Positions 15,654 to 23,093 of a stretch of DNA of 24,509 bases are shown here, piece after piece (position 1 is the stretch's first letter; the number at the start of each line of letters is the position of its first letter). Origin of the DNA: Syntrophaceae bacterium UBA2251 (GTDB lineage Bacteria; Desulfobacterota; Syntrophia; Syntrophales; UBA2251); contig DDXV01000011.1 of assembly GCA_002347815.1 (NCBI GenBank), forward strand, positions 1-24,509, in the 5' to 3' direction. The translations under genes and the position numbers were made by a program. The notes beneath the pieces are model-generated. The model was given only the letters and a program-made list of their open reading frames with translations. It was not told the origin of the DNA and searched no databases.

Positions 15654-16445
15654 CTACATGACCCCCTTGTACCAGCCGCCGTCGATCTGGATGGCCGCAC
15701 CCGTGATGTACCCGCTGCGCTCCGAGGCGAGGAACGCGACGAGGGCGGCGAATTCCTCCGGGGTCCCCAGGCGCTTCATGGGAACGGCCGCCTCCCAGCG
15801 CGCGATGACCGCCTCGGGGGTCGTCCCCTCCTTCTCGGCGGTGGCGCGCGCCAGATTGCGGACGCGGTCCGTCAGGGTATAGCCGGGACAGACGCTGTTG
15901 ACGGTGATGTTGTACGGGGCCAGTTCGTTGGAAAGCGACTTGGCGAGGCCGATCACGCCGGATCGGACGGTATTGGAGAGGATCAGGCCGTCGATGGGCT
16001 GCTTGACGGCGATGGAGGTCATGTTGATAATGCGCCCCCAGCGCTTGGCCTGCATGACCGGTACGGCCTCCCGGGTCATGACGATCGTGGAGAGCAGGTT
16101 GAGCCGGAAGCCGAATTCCCAGAGGCGGTCGTCGATTTCGAGAAACGTCTGGGACGGCGGCCCCCCCGCGTTGTTGACGAGGATGTCGATCGTCCCGAAA
16201 TGATCGATGGCCGCGCGGACAAACCGCTTCGCCTGTTCCGGGTCGGAGACGTCGGCCGGCACGGCGAGCACCTCCGCCCCCGTATCCCGTCGCAGGGCCT
16301 CCGCCGCCTCGGGGAGGCTCGCGTCGTCCAGCGCCCCGATCGCCACCCGCACCCCCTCGCGTGCCAATTCCAGCGCCACGGCGCGCCCCAGTCCGAGGCT
16401 GCCGCCGGCCACCGCGGCCACCTTGCCCTTCAATCCGAGATCCAT
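15654..16445 (-). CDS. Short-chain dehydrogenase/reductase family protein with substituted catalytic Tyr/Lys
   Basis: A 263-residue Rossmann-fold protein. The cofactor motif is GGSLGLG (14-20), the ADVSD acidic block is at 64-68, NNAG at 91-94, and the C-terminal GGW typical of FabG-like SDRs is present. S144 is in place, but the catalytic Tyr and Lys expected at 157 and 161 are S157 and R161 (SNTVRSG), so ordinary ketone reduction may be lost. A subgroup of FabG-like proteins with such replacements is known, so this need not be decay; the rest of the fold is intact. GGGAGGGAAAGGA precedes the ATG at 16445. Its stop lies 5 bp from the nikR fragment. Substrate unknown. Confidence 0.88.
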   Translation of the reverse strand: MDLGLKGKVAAVAGGSLGLGRAVALELAREGVRVAIGALDDASLPEAAEALRRDTGAEVLAVPADVSDPEQAKRFVRAAIDHFGTIDILVNNAGGPPSQTFLEIDDRLWEFGFRLNLLSTIVMTREAVPVMQAKRWGRIINMTSIAVKQPIDGLILSNTVRSGVIGLAKSLSNELAPYNITVNSVCPGYTLTDRVRNLARATAEKEGTTPEAVIARWEAAVPMKRLGTPEEFAALVAFLASERSGYITGAAIQIDGGWYKGVM

Positions 16446-16558
16446 GCGTCCTTTCCCTCCCGCTCAAGCGATTTTTTGGCGAAACCCTGAATGGCGCGTC
16501 ACGTTGGTCCATCCGTCCTCTCCGTGAAAACGGCCGTCCGGTCCTGGGGAGCGGAGGA

Positions 16559-16578
16559 ATTCCCGCCTGCGCGGGAAT
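16559..16578. repeat. REP-like palindrome (ATTCCCGC-CTGC-GCGGGAAT)
   Basis: A perfect 8-bp inverted repeat with a 4-base loop, of the ATTCCCGC...GCGGGAAT type found as dispersed palindromes in many proteobacteria (its translation gives the tell-tale SRAGGN string). It lies in the gene-free stretch 16446-16664. One copy only is seen in this window. Confidence 0.6.
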
Positions 16579-16664
16579 GGCAAATGGAGGGCCACTCTGA
16601 GGTCTCGTAACGTCGACGTATAGCAGATCGCCCATAGGCCGTCAATTTTTCTTCGATTTCCTTA

Positions 16665-16693
16665 TTGACAGCCCGGATTTTTTGTTTTATGAA
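16665..16693 (+). promoter_or_regulatory. Sigma-70-type promoter of the por leader
   Basis: TTGACA (16665-16670), 17 bp, then TATGAA (16688-16693), pointing at the por operon 245 bp downstream. The -35 is perfect and the spacing ideal. Transcription would start near 16700, giving a leader of about 240 bases. Confidence 0.6.
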
Positions 16694-16735
16694 AGCTCCA
16701 ATCTTGCCCCAGGTGAATGGAAAAGATCGAATGAA

Positions 16736-16883
16736 GACGGGAATCACGGCAGTCGGCACACAGGGACGTTCGTTGGCGAACGTCGGGGGACTCGTGTTGT
16801 GCCTCGCTCTGCTCGGGGTGGGATTGCGCCCACCGCCCGTCGTTTTTAGGATATAACCAGACTTTAATTCATCGGTTCCTAAA
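16736..16883 (+). ncRNA. Structured leader RNA of unknown class upstream of the por operon
   Basis: Several stems can be drawn by eye. Closing stem: GACGGG (16736-16741) with CCCGTC (16836-16841). Hairpin 1 is GACGTTCG-TTGG-CGAACGTC (16765-16784), eight perfect pairs; it can be lengthened by AGTC/GACT and CACG/CGTG, or alternatively by GGCACA/TGTGCC. Hairpin 2 is GGTGGG-ATTGCG-CCCACC (16817-16834). After the closing stem comes TTTAGG/CCTAAA with AACC/GGTT inside (16845-16883). The last AAA is shared with the base of the terminator hairpin, so the two could compete. I checked by memory for TPP, cobalamin, c-di-GMP-I, Moco, SRP and 6S features and found no match. Either a riboswitch/attenuator or an independent small RNA. 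Confidence 0.42.
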
Positions 16884-16917
16884 GGCCACGGGTTGAAAAA
16901 CCCGCGGCCTTTTTTTT
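16881..16917 (+). terminator. Strong intrinsic terminator just before the por operon
   Basis: AAAGGCC and CGGGTT (16881-16894) pair with AACCCG and GGCCTTT (16899-16912), one A-C mismatch, GAAA loop, followed by eight T (16910-16917). It ends 21 bp before the porC start codon and downstream of the 16665 promoter. It therefore either ends a small RNA or serves as an attenuator of the por genes. Confidence 0.85.
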
Positions 16918-16938
16918 GGCGACCACGGAGGAGAGACG

Positions 16939-17508
16939 ATGCACGAAGTGATTTGGCACGGACGCGGGGGGCAGGGAGTGGTTCTCGCCGCGCAGATCCT
17001 GGCAGAATCGGCCTATATGCAGGGATTCAAGGGGGTCACGTCGGCCCCGACCTTCGGACCGGAACGCCGGGGGGCGCCCCTGACCGCCTCCACGAAGATC
17101 TCCGAAACCCCGATTCGGACCTTTGCCCAGATCGAGTACGCCGACATCGCCGTCGTGCTCGATCCCTCCCTGCTGAAGGTGATCAATATCCTGGGATCGC
17201 TCCGTCCGGGCGGACTGATCATCGTGAACACGCCGCTCAAGGCGGAGGATACGGGGATCGACAGCGGGCGCCCCATCGCCGTCGTCGACGGGGCGGGCAT
17301 CGCCTTCAGGCACCACCTCATCAAGGAGGGCGCGCCCATGGTGAACACACCCCTGCTGGGGGCCTTCGCCCGGGCCGCGAACCTCGTTTCCCTCGAGTTC
17401 ATCGAAAAGGGTCTCAAGTGGAAGCTCTCGAGCACCGTGCTCGCCAACAACCTCTCCGCCCTGCGGGACGCCTACGAAGCCACCCGGGGGTCAGGTCTTG
17501 AAAATTAG
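16939..17508 (+). CDS. porC: 2-oxoacid (pyruvate-type):ferredoxin oxidoreductase gamma subunit
   Basis: Gamma subunit of the cytoplasmic four-subunit oxidoreductase that interconverts pyruvate (or a related 2-oxoacid) and acetyl-CoA plus CO2 with ferredoxin. The 189-residue protein opens with the family block MHEVIWHGRGGQGVVLAAQILAE in two halves (HGRGGQG at 7-13), then TSAPTFGPERRGAP, and continues IEYADIAVVLDPSLL. Length is typical (about 180-195). GGAGGAGAG precedes the ATG. It is the first gene of porC-porD-porA-porB; the gap to porD is 102 bp. Confidence 0.92.
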   Translation: MHEVIWHGRGGQGVVLAAQILAESAYMQGFKGVTSAPTFGPERRGAPLTASTKISETPIRTFAQIEYADIAVVLDPSLLKVINILGSLRPGGLIIVNTPLKAEDTGIDSGRPIAVVDGAGIAFRHHLIKEGAPMVNTPLLGAFARAANLVSLEFIEKGLKWKLSSTVLANNLSALRDAYEATRGSGLEN

Positions 17509-17610
17509 CGTTTCCCGGTCTCCGGGGGCTGCGGCCCGCGGCGGGTCCGGGGATCGTCTGTGAGGGAGGCCGCCGCACCGACGGGCATCGCCAAAGAAAG
17601 GGTTTCAGTT

Positions 17611-17907
17611 ATGGAAAAAACGGATCCGAACATTACCGCCATGTGCCGGCCGGCGCCGGGAGAGGCCGGGAAGACCGGCGACTGGCGCGACTTGCGCCCC
17701 GTCATCGACCACACGAAATGCATCCCCTCAGTGAAGAAGCGGGCGGCCTGCTACCTCTGCTGGCTCTTCTGCCCGGACGGCGTGGTCAAGCCCTCGATCC
17801 CCGTGGAGATCGATCTGGAGTACTGCAAGGGCTGCGGCATCTGCGCGGAGGAGTGCCCGGCCAAAGCCATCACGATGATCCCCGAGGGGGGCGAGGGAAC
17901 GACATGA
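17611..17907 (+). CDS. porD: 2-oxoacid:ferredoxin oxidoreductase delta subunit (ferredoxin)
   Basis: A 98-residue ferredoxin-type subunit that carries two [4Fe-4S] clusters out of the complex. The second set is standard: C72, C75, C78, C82 in CKGCGICAEECP. The first is unusual: C37-x9-C47-x2-C50-x3-C54 (CIPSVKKRAACYLCWLFCP), where the family normally has C-x2-C-x2-C-x3-C. I chose the ATG at 17611, with AAAGAAAGGG upstream; a GTG at 17560 would add 17 residues without similarity. Its stop overlaps the porA start as ATGA. Confidence 0.9.
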   Translation: MEKTDPNITAMCRPAPGEAGKTGDWRDLRPVIDHTKCIPSVKKRAACYLCWLFCPDGVVKPSIPVEIDLEYCKGCGICAEECPAKAITMIPEGGEGTT

Positions 17908-19124
17908 GCCGAACCGAAATTCTGACGGGCAACCAGGCCGCCGCCGAGGGCGCCAAACTCTGCCACATCCAGGTGGTCTCCGCCTACCCCATCACCCCGC
18001 AGACCTCGCTGACGGAGTACCTGTCCCAGGCCATCGAAAGCGGTGAGATCAAGGCCGAATACGTCCGCGTTGAAAGCGAGCATTCGGCCCTGTCGGTCTG
18101 CATCGCCGCATCGAGCGTCGGGGCCCGGGCCTTCACCTCCACCAGTTCGCACGGCCTGCTCTACATGCACGAGCAGCTCCACTGGGCGGCCGGTTCCCGT
18201 CTGCCCATCGTCATGTGCTGCGTAAACCGGGGCGTGGGGGCGCCGTGGTCGATCTTCAACGACCAGCAGGACTCCATCTCCCAGCGGGACACGGGCTGGA
18301 TCCAGATCTACTGCCGGGACAACCAGGAGATCATCGACACCCTCATCCAGGCCTACCGGATCGCCGAAATCGTGAAGATCCCCGTCATGGTCTGCTACGA
18401 CGGGTTCGTCCTGTCCCACACGATGATGCCCGTGGAGATCCCCGACGCCGAAACCGTGGACGCCTTTCTTCCCCCCTACCACGCCCACACCATCCTGTCG
18501 CCGGAGGACCCGCGCAACATCAATCCCGTGACCTTTCCCTGGCGGCGCGCCGACCAGGACGGGGTGATGTGCGACGGCTACATGGAACTCCGCTACAAGC
18601 TCCAGTCCGCCCTCGAAGCGGCGGGCGAGACCATCGCCGCCGTCGGCCGGGATTTCGCCGAGCGCTTCGGCCGGGACCACGGCGGTCTGCTCTGGCGCTA
18701 CCGGACGGAAGACGCCGACGTGATCCTCACCGGCATGGGCTCGATCGCCACCGAGGCCACGATGGCCGTCGACGCGCTCCGGGAGCAGGGCATCGCGGCC
18801 GGCGTCGTCGGCCTCCGCGTCTACCGCCCCTTCCCCAAGGCGGCCGTGCGGGAGGCCTTCCGGGACGCCCACGCCATCCTCGTGATGGAGAAGGACATCA
18901 GCTACGGGTATGAAGGCGCCCTCTGTTCGGATCTCAAGGCGGCCTTTTACGGGACGGAGATCTCCGCCCCCATCCACAACGTCGTGGCCGGCCTGGGTGG
19001 ACGGGACGTCAAGGCCCGGGAGCTCGCCGAGGTCACGCGGGAGATCCTGGACCGCATCGCCGCCGGTCAGCCGGAAGGCCCGACCACCTGGCTCAACTGT
19101 CGCACCGACACCCCCACGGAGTGA
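17904..19124 (+). CDS. porA: 2-oxoacid:ferredoxin oxidoreductase alpha subunit
   Basis: The 406-residue alpha subunit. AYPITPQTSLTEYLS near residues 28-42 is the pyrimidine-binding signature of PorA-type proteins. ESEHSALSVCIAASSVGAR and TSSHGLLYMHE follow, then MGSIATEATMAVDALREQG and LRVYRPFP in the C-terminal transketolase-like domain. The open frame extends about 260 bp upstream inside porD in another frame, but the ATG at 17904 overlapping the porD stop (ATGA) is the natural start. The gene order gamma-delta-alpha-beta matches archaeal and Thermotoga pyruvate enzymes; an isovalerate or other 2-oxoacid preference cannot be excluded. Confidence 0.93.
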   Translation: MSRTEILTGNQAAAEGAKLCHIQVVSAYPITPQTSLTEYLSQAIESGEIKAEYVRVESEHSALSVCIAASSVGARAFTSTSSHGLLYMHEQLHWAAGSRLPIVMCCVNRGVGAPWSIFNDQQDSISQRDTGWIQIYCRDNQEIIDTLIQAYRIAEIVKIPVMVCYDGFVLSHTMMPVEIPDAETVDAFLPPYHAHTILSPEDPRNINPVTFPWRRADQDGVMCDGYMELRYKLQSALEAAGETIAAVGRDFAERFGRDHGGLLWRYRTEDADVILTGMGSIATEATMAVDALREQGIAAGVVGLRVYRPFPKAAVREAFRDAHAILVMEKDISYGYEGALCSDLKAAFYGTEISAPIHNVVAGLGGRDVKARELAEVTREILDRIAAGQPEGPTTWLNCRTDTPTE

Positions 19125-19128
19125 AACC

Positions 19129-20025
19129 ATGCCGGAAAATCTCTTCAAGGTGAACAAGGAAGAATACATGCTGCCCGGAAACCGGGCCTGCCAGGGCTGC
19201 GGCCTGTCCCTGGGCTACCGGTACATCCTGAAGGCCCTCCGGGAAAACACGATCTTGACCATCCCGGCCAGTTGCCTCACGGTCCTGCACGGGCTTTACC
19301 CCACGACCTCGGTGGCCCTGCCCTGCCTGAACTGCACGTTCGCGAGCACGGCGGCCTCGGCGTCCGGCCTGGTGGCCGGACTCAACGCCCTGAACCGGGG
19401 CGACATCACCGTCGTGGCCGTCGCGGGCGACGGCGGGACCTACGACATCGGCATCCAGGCGCTCAGCGGGGCCGCGGAGCGGGGAACGGATTTCATCTTC
19501 GTCTGCTACGATAACGAAGGATACATGAACACGGGGACGCAGCGCTCCAGCGCGACCCCGATGGGGGCGCTCACGACGACCACGCCGATCCACACCAAGC
19601 AGCAGAACAAGAAGGACATGCTGAAGATCATGGAGGCCCACGATCTGCCCTACATCGCGACCGTCTCCCCAGCGTATCCCATGGACCTCTACGACAAATT
19701 CGTCAAGGCCAAGCGGATCAAGGGCACGCGCTACCTCCAGATGTCGGCCCCCTGCCCCCCGGGCTGGGGCTTTCCGCCCAAGGACATGGTCAAGCTCTCC
19801 CGGCTCGCCATCGAAACCGGGATGTTCGTCCTCTACGAGGTCGAGAACGGGCGGTTCAGCTTCACCGGACGGAGCAAGACCCTGGCGGAGAAGGGAAAGC
19901 GGCTGCCGGTGATCAACTACCTGGAGCGCCAGGGCCGTTTCCGGAAGATGAGCCTCGAGCAGTTGAGCCAGATCCAGCGCTGGGTGGACGGCAAGTGGAA
20001 CGAGTACGTCAGGAGGGCGGAGTAA
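19129..20025 (+). CDS. porB: 2-oxoacid:ferredoxin oxidoreductase beta subunit (TPP-binding)
   Basis: The 298-residue beta subunit binds thiamine diphosphate and one [4Fe-4S] cluster. CQGCG near the N-terminus, CLNC further on and a later Cys in SAPCPPGWG supply the cluster ligands. GDGGTYDIGIQALSGAAERG followed by YDNEGYMNTGTQRS is the GDG...N TPP/Mg signature. QRSSATPMGA is characteristic of pyruvate-type enzymes. It starts 4 bp after porA and ends the operon. No terminator and no gene is seen in the following 172 bp (20026-20197). Confidence 0.94.
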   Translation: MPENLFKVNKEEYMLPGNRACQGCGLSLGYRYILKALRENTILTIPASCLTVLHGLYPTTSVALPCLNCTFASTAASASGLVAGLNALNRGDITVVAVAGDGGTYDIGIQALSGAAERGTDFIFVCYDNEGYMNTGTQRSSATPMGALTTTTPIHTKQQNKKDMLKIMEAHDLPYIATVSPAYPMDLYDKFVKAKRIKGTRYLQMSAPCPPGWGFPPKDMVKLSRLAIETGMFVLYEVENGRFSFTGRSKTLAEKGKRLPVINYLERQGRFRKMSLEQLSQIQRWVDGKWNEYVRRAE

Positions 20026-20197
20026 GAGACCCGTTTGCAATTATTCGGCAAAGGCAATCAAATCTCTGAGCGTGGATCCCTCGCTTGACGGACATCATAG
20101 ACAACCGTTTTGTTGCCGTCGCAATTTCATGCAGAAACCCAAGAGAAGACCATTGCTTTCTCAGCGGAATCCGGCATCTGCAATGAGAAAGCCAACA

Positions 20198-20677
20198 TTA
20201 CCTTCGGTAATCTTCTCGTTCTTCTGCGGCGATTGCCAAGGTGGAGGGATGCGACTCAATATTCGATGAGTATCGGTCTATAAGCTCCGACATTCGCTCG
20301 ACCAGTATTCTCAGATCCTTCGTTTCGCATTCCCACACGACGACTACATTCCATCCGCTATCTCGCAACCCTTCCTGATTTCTTCTGTCCCGGTCGACCG
20401 TCCGCCTGAATTTAGGCAACCAGTACTCCTGACGGCTCGAAGGCGTGGTTGCACGCGGGCAGCCCTGATGCCGGTGCCAGAAGCATCCGTGCACAAAAAC
20501 CACAGTGCGATGCTTCGGCAGCACAATGTCGGGCCTTCCGGGAAGATCAGACCGGTGGATACGGAAACGGTAGCCGAGCCTGTGAAGGAGAGAGCGGACC
20601 TTCCGTTCCGGCGTCGTGTTGGTTGAATGCACGCGGCGCATGATGTCGCTTCGCTTGTCAGGCGGGAAGGTGTCCAC
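20198..20677 (-). CDS. vsr: Very short patch repair endonuclease (Vsr)
   Basis: Vsr nicks next to T:G mismatches that arise when 5-methylcytosine deaminates, starting repair to C:G. The 159-residue protein keeps the family's MDTFPPDKRSDIMRRVHS opening. The catalytic D50 (LPGRPDIV), H63 and H68 (VHGCFWHRH) and the zinc ligands C65, H70, C73 and the Cys of WEC are present. The start is a GTG at 20677, 7 bp after the restriction gene stop, so translation is probably coupled. A Vsr beside a C5-cytosine methyltransferase is the expected pairing. Confidence 0.95.
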   Translation of the reverse strand: MDTFPPDKRSDIMRRVHSTNTTPERKVRSLLHRLGYRFRIHRSDLPGRPDIVLPKHRTVVFVHGCFWHRHQGCPRATTPSSRQEYWLPKFRRTVDRDRRNQEGLRDSGWNVVVVWECETKDLRILVERMSELIDRYSSNIESHPSTLAIAAEEREDYRR

Positions 20678-20684
20678 GGCTTGA

Positions 20685-21575
20685 TTACATCTCGATTTTC
20701 AAACTGGGGTCGGTTTCGCACTGGTCGATGATGCGGTTGTAAACCTCAAGCAGTTTGCGGAAGCTCACGTTGCGCTTTGTCTGCTGAAAGGCTGTCCATT
20801 CATAAATGTTGGTGGCGATGAACTGTTCAATCTCGATGACGTCTATCCTTTCTGCAACGTCCGCGTTCTTTGCCAGGGCAATGGCGCCACCCACGCCGCT
20901 CTGTGTGGTGATGATCAGCGGCCTGATGCTTTGCGCCAGATTGTTTCTACATTTCCTGATCAGAGCCTCCGTTGGGGCTGTCGTTACGTGGATCGCCGTG
21001 TCTCCGATCAAAAAATCGCCCTTCCTTCCAGAGGGAGCGTCGGCAACGGAAAAGCCTTCGTGGACAATTCCTGCGTCCGGAAGGGCCGTTTCAATCTTTG
21101 CCCCCACAAGGTGCTGCATAACGGCACCGGCGACCATGATTCCCGGGCATTCTCTCTGCCTGGCGAAAGCCGCTTCAATCAGATCTGATACAATGCTCCT
21201 GATGGATTTTGATGAATCAATTTTCAGGCTGAAAGGTCTGGAACTGAAGAAATCCTTGACGCGATTGATCCACCACTTTTCTATCGTTTTGAAATCGAGG
21301 TAGGCGCGCATTTTTTGAATGCTGCCACGACTGGTTCTGCCGCCTTCCTCGGCAAGCACCCGGTCGATGCCGTAATCCGCGAGAATTGACTGAACCGCGC
21401 CTTTGCCGAGTCCGGCAACCTGGCCGCCCTTTGGCGCAAGAAAGTTGTCGGCAGAAAAGGGAGGCGTCTGCCCGCTTGCCTTGCGGGTAACGACGAGGAC
21501 GACACAAAGCGGCCCTTTGCCCTCAATCTTTTCTTCGGAAGTGAAATTTGCCAGCCGAGATTCCAATTCAGACAT
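20685..21575 (-). CDS. Putative type II restriction endonuclease (DUF4928-like)
   Basis: A 296-residue cytoplasmic protein between vsr and the methyltransferase, the usual slot for the cognate restriction enzyme. It contains LADYGIDRVLAEEGGRTSRGSIQKMRAYLDF (quoted as two blocks: LADYGIDRVLAEEGGRTSRG and SIQKMRAYLDF), which I associate with the DUF4928 family found next to C5 methyltransferases. RKGDFLIGDTAIHVTTAPTE looks like a PD-(D/E)xK-type core with D in GDF and a later acidic/His strand. AAAGGGG precedes the ATG. The family assignment is from recognition and the nuclease role from context; recognition sequence unknown. Confidence 0.72.
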   Translation of the reverse strand: MSELESRLANFTSEEKIEGKGPLCVVLVVTRKASGQTPPFSADNFLAPKGGQVAGLGKGAVQSILADYGIDRVLAEEGGRTSRGSIQKMRAYLDFKTIEKWWINRVKDFFSSRPFSLKIDSSKSIRSIVSDLIEAAFARQRECPGIMVAGAVMQHLVGAKIETALPDAGIVHEGFSVADAPSGRKGDFLIGDTAIHVTTAPTEALIRKCRNNLAQSIRPLIITTQSGVGGAIALAKNADVAERIDVIEIEQFIATNIYEWTAFQQTKRNVSFRKLLEVYNRIIDQCETDPSLKIEM

Positions 21576-21633
21576 TTCTGCACCCCTTTAGAAGGTCCTA
21601 AAAGTCAACATGAATCAATGGAACTGGGAAAAA

Positions 21634-22830
21634 TCACATGCCCTGGACGGCATGAACCGGAGGGCTTGGCACATGGATCAGCATCTCCTCCGTAAGCGGA
21701 TTCAGATAGTGCCTGGCGATCCATGCAACGACCGGGACGCAAACGGCGTCGCCGAACCCGAACAGGGCCTTGTTTAGATCCCTCTTGATGACAAAATCGT
21801 CGGCGCCCATGAGTCTTGAGCATTCCCGCGGCGTCAGGAGTCGGACCTTGACCTGTCCCCCTCCGGCCTGAATCAGGATCTGACGGGCACTTCCGCCGCG
21901 GGGGGTTCTCAAACAGCCCGCAATAGAGTCGTTTCGCAATTCCGCCATGGATCGGCCATTTCTCACACGGCGAAAGACCGTTCCGAAAGACCATTTGTTG
22001 CCCGCTATCATCTTTTTGAGCTGTGTGGCGTGTTTTTCGCTCATCTGGTTGATGAGGTAGTTCCTCCGGGACTCGTTCCACCAGAAAGGGGAAGTGTCCG
22101 GAAGATCTTCGAGGATGTCCGACAAAACCGGGGATTTTGAGGGCAACGAGGGAAGTTCTCGGATGTTCCAGACGATCTCGGGGTGATTAAATATGAAGTC
22201 GGCAAGCGGTCTGGGTCGTACGTCGCTTTCATAAAAGCTGGGCGTTTCCTTGATGCTCCACATTCCCTTGCCATTTTGCAGAGAACCTACAACAAACATT
22301 CGGACTCGACTTTGCGGGAGAAACCGCGCCGCATCGATGATCATTGGATCGACGGCGTAACCCAGGCGATTGAGAGCAAGCAGCGCCGATTGGAAGTCCC
22401 GTCCCTCATGGGACGTCAGAAAACCTGCGACGTTCTCCAGCAGAACGATCGGCGGCCGTCGCTCTCCCATCTCATCCAGCACCCGCACGAATCCCCAATA
22501 GGCCGACGACTCTTTGCCGGCAAGTCCTCTGCGCATGCCGGCCAGAGAAAGATCGTTGCATGGAAATGAGGCCGTGGCCAAAGTCACCGTGGGAACATCC
22601 TCGACATTCAACTGGTGGATATCGCCGAGCGAGAAATGGGTCTTGGCATTCGGAAAGTTATCGGAATACATTTCGAATTTATCGGCGGCGATGTCGTTTG
22701 CATAGGCAACGGTCCACCCCTCTTTCTCCAATCCCAAGCGCATCAGACCGATGCCGGCGAAGAATTCGGAAAAGGTCTTCTTCTGCAGGATATCGATGTA
22801 TTCAGCTTTACTATTTGTTGCTTGGGTCAT
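21634..22830 (-). CDS. DNA (cytosine-5-)-methyltransferase of the R-M system
   Basis: Transfers methyl from S-adenosylmethionine to cytosine C5. The 398-residue protein has motif I FSEFFAGIG (20-28), the motif IV catalytic Cys91 in ASFPCNDLSLAG, motif VI LLENVAGFL, motif VIII QSRVRMFVVG and motif X GFGDAVCVPVVAWIA. The target-recognition region lies between VIII and IX (about 190-310). The frame extends to an ATG at 22881, which has no ribosome site and would add 17 residues; the ATG at 22830 has A-rich AAGAAA upstream. It precedes the restriction gene by 58 bp on the same strand. Base composition is visibly more AT-rich than the flanking genes. Confidence 0.93.
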   Translation of the reverse strand: MTQATNSKAEYIDILQKKTFSEFFAGIGLMRLGLEKEGWTVAYANDIAADKFEMYSDNFPNAKTHFSLGDIHQLNVEDVPTVTLATASFPCNDLSLAGMRRGLAGKESSAYWGFVRVLDEMGERRPPIVLLENVAGFLTSHEGRDFQSALLALNRLGYAVDPMIIDAARFLPQSRVRMFVVGSLQNGKGMWSIKETPSFYESDVRPRPLADFIFNHPEIVWNIRELPSLPSKSPVLSDILEDLPDTSPFWWNESRRNYLINQMSEKHATQLKKMIAGNKWSFGTVFRRVRNGRSMAELRNDSIAGCLRTPRGGSARQILIQAGGGQVKVRLLTPRECSRLMGADDFVIKRDLNKALFGFGDAVCVPVVAWIARHYLNPLTEEMLIHVPSPPVHAVQGM

Positions 22831-23077
22831 TTTTTCTTGTTTTTGGCAGATTGTCAGCCACCTGTCTAGCGTACCATTCATACGCCATCTGGTCTGCGAT
22901 GTAAAGCAAAGGCGATTAGAATGGCAAGCGGGTTTGAAAAATTTCCCCGCACCGCACTTCTTAGGTTAGATCTTTGGCGTTAAAACAAGAAAAGAATTCT
23001 GATCCGCTCGCTCAATTTAACGCGTTGATTCCGTTTCGTTTTAGTGGATCGGAGTTATTGATTTCCACTTCATTGTC

Positions 23078-23093
23078 GCTTTAGACCTAAAGC
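23078..23093. repeat. Short perfect palindrome at the waaA stop (GCTTTAG-AC-CTAAAGC)
   Basis: A 7-bp inverted repeat with a 2-base centre that includes the waaA stop codon (23087-23089). It lies at the edge between GC-rich waaA and the AT-rich gap 22831-23077, in which I see no gene. It could be part of a weak terminator or mark the border of the R-M insertion. Confidence 0.4.

Noticed and set aside
16731..16856. Small plus-strand ORF of 41 codons with a hydrophobic stretch (NVGGLVLCLALLGVGL) in the por leader
   Set aside because: Weak ribosome site (AAAAG) and the same bases form perfect RNA hairpins; the structured-RNA reading explains them better. A leader peptide is not excluded.
17560..17610. 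Upstream GTG start for porD
   Set aside because: Adds 17 residues without family similarity, and the ATG at 17611 has the better ribosome site.
22831..23077. AT-rich gap between the methyltransferase and waaA searched for a controller (C) protein, promoter or tRNA
   Set aside because: No ORF with a ribosome site, no tRNA cloverleaf and only weak promoter-like matches.
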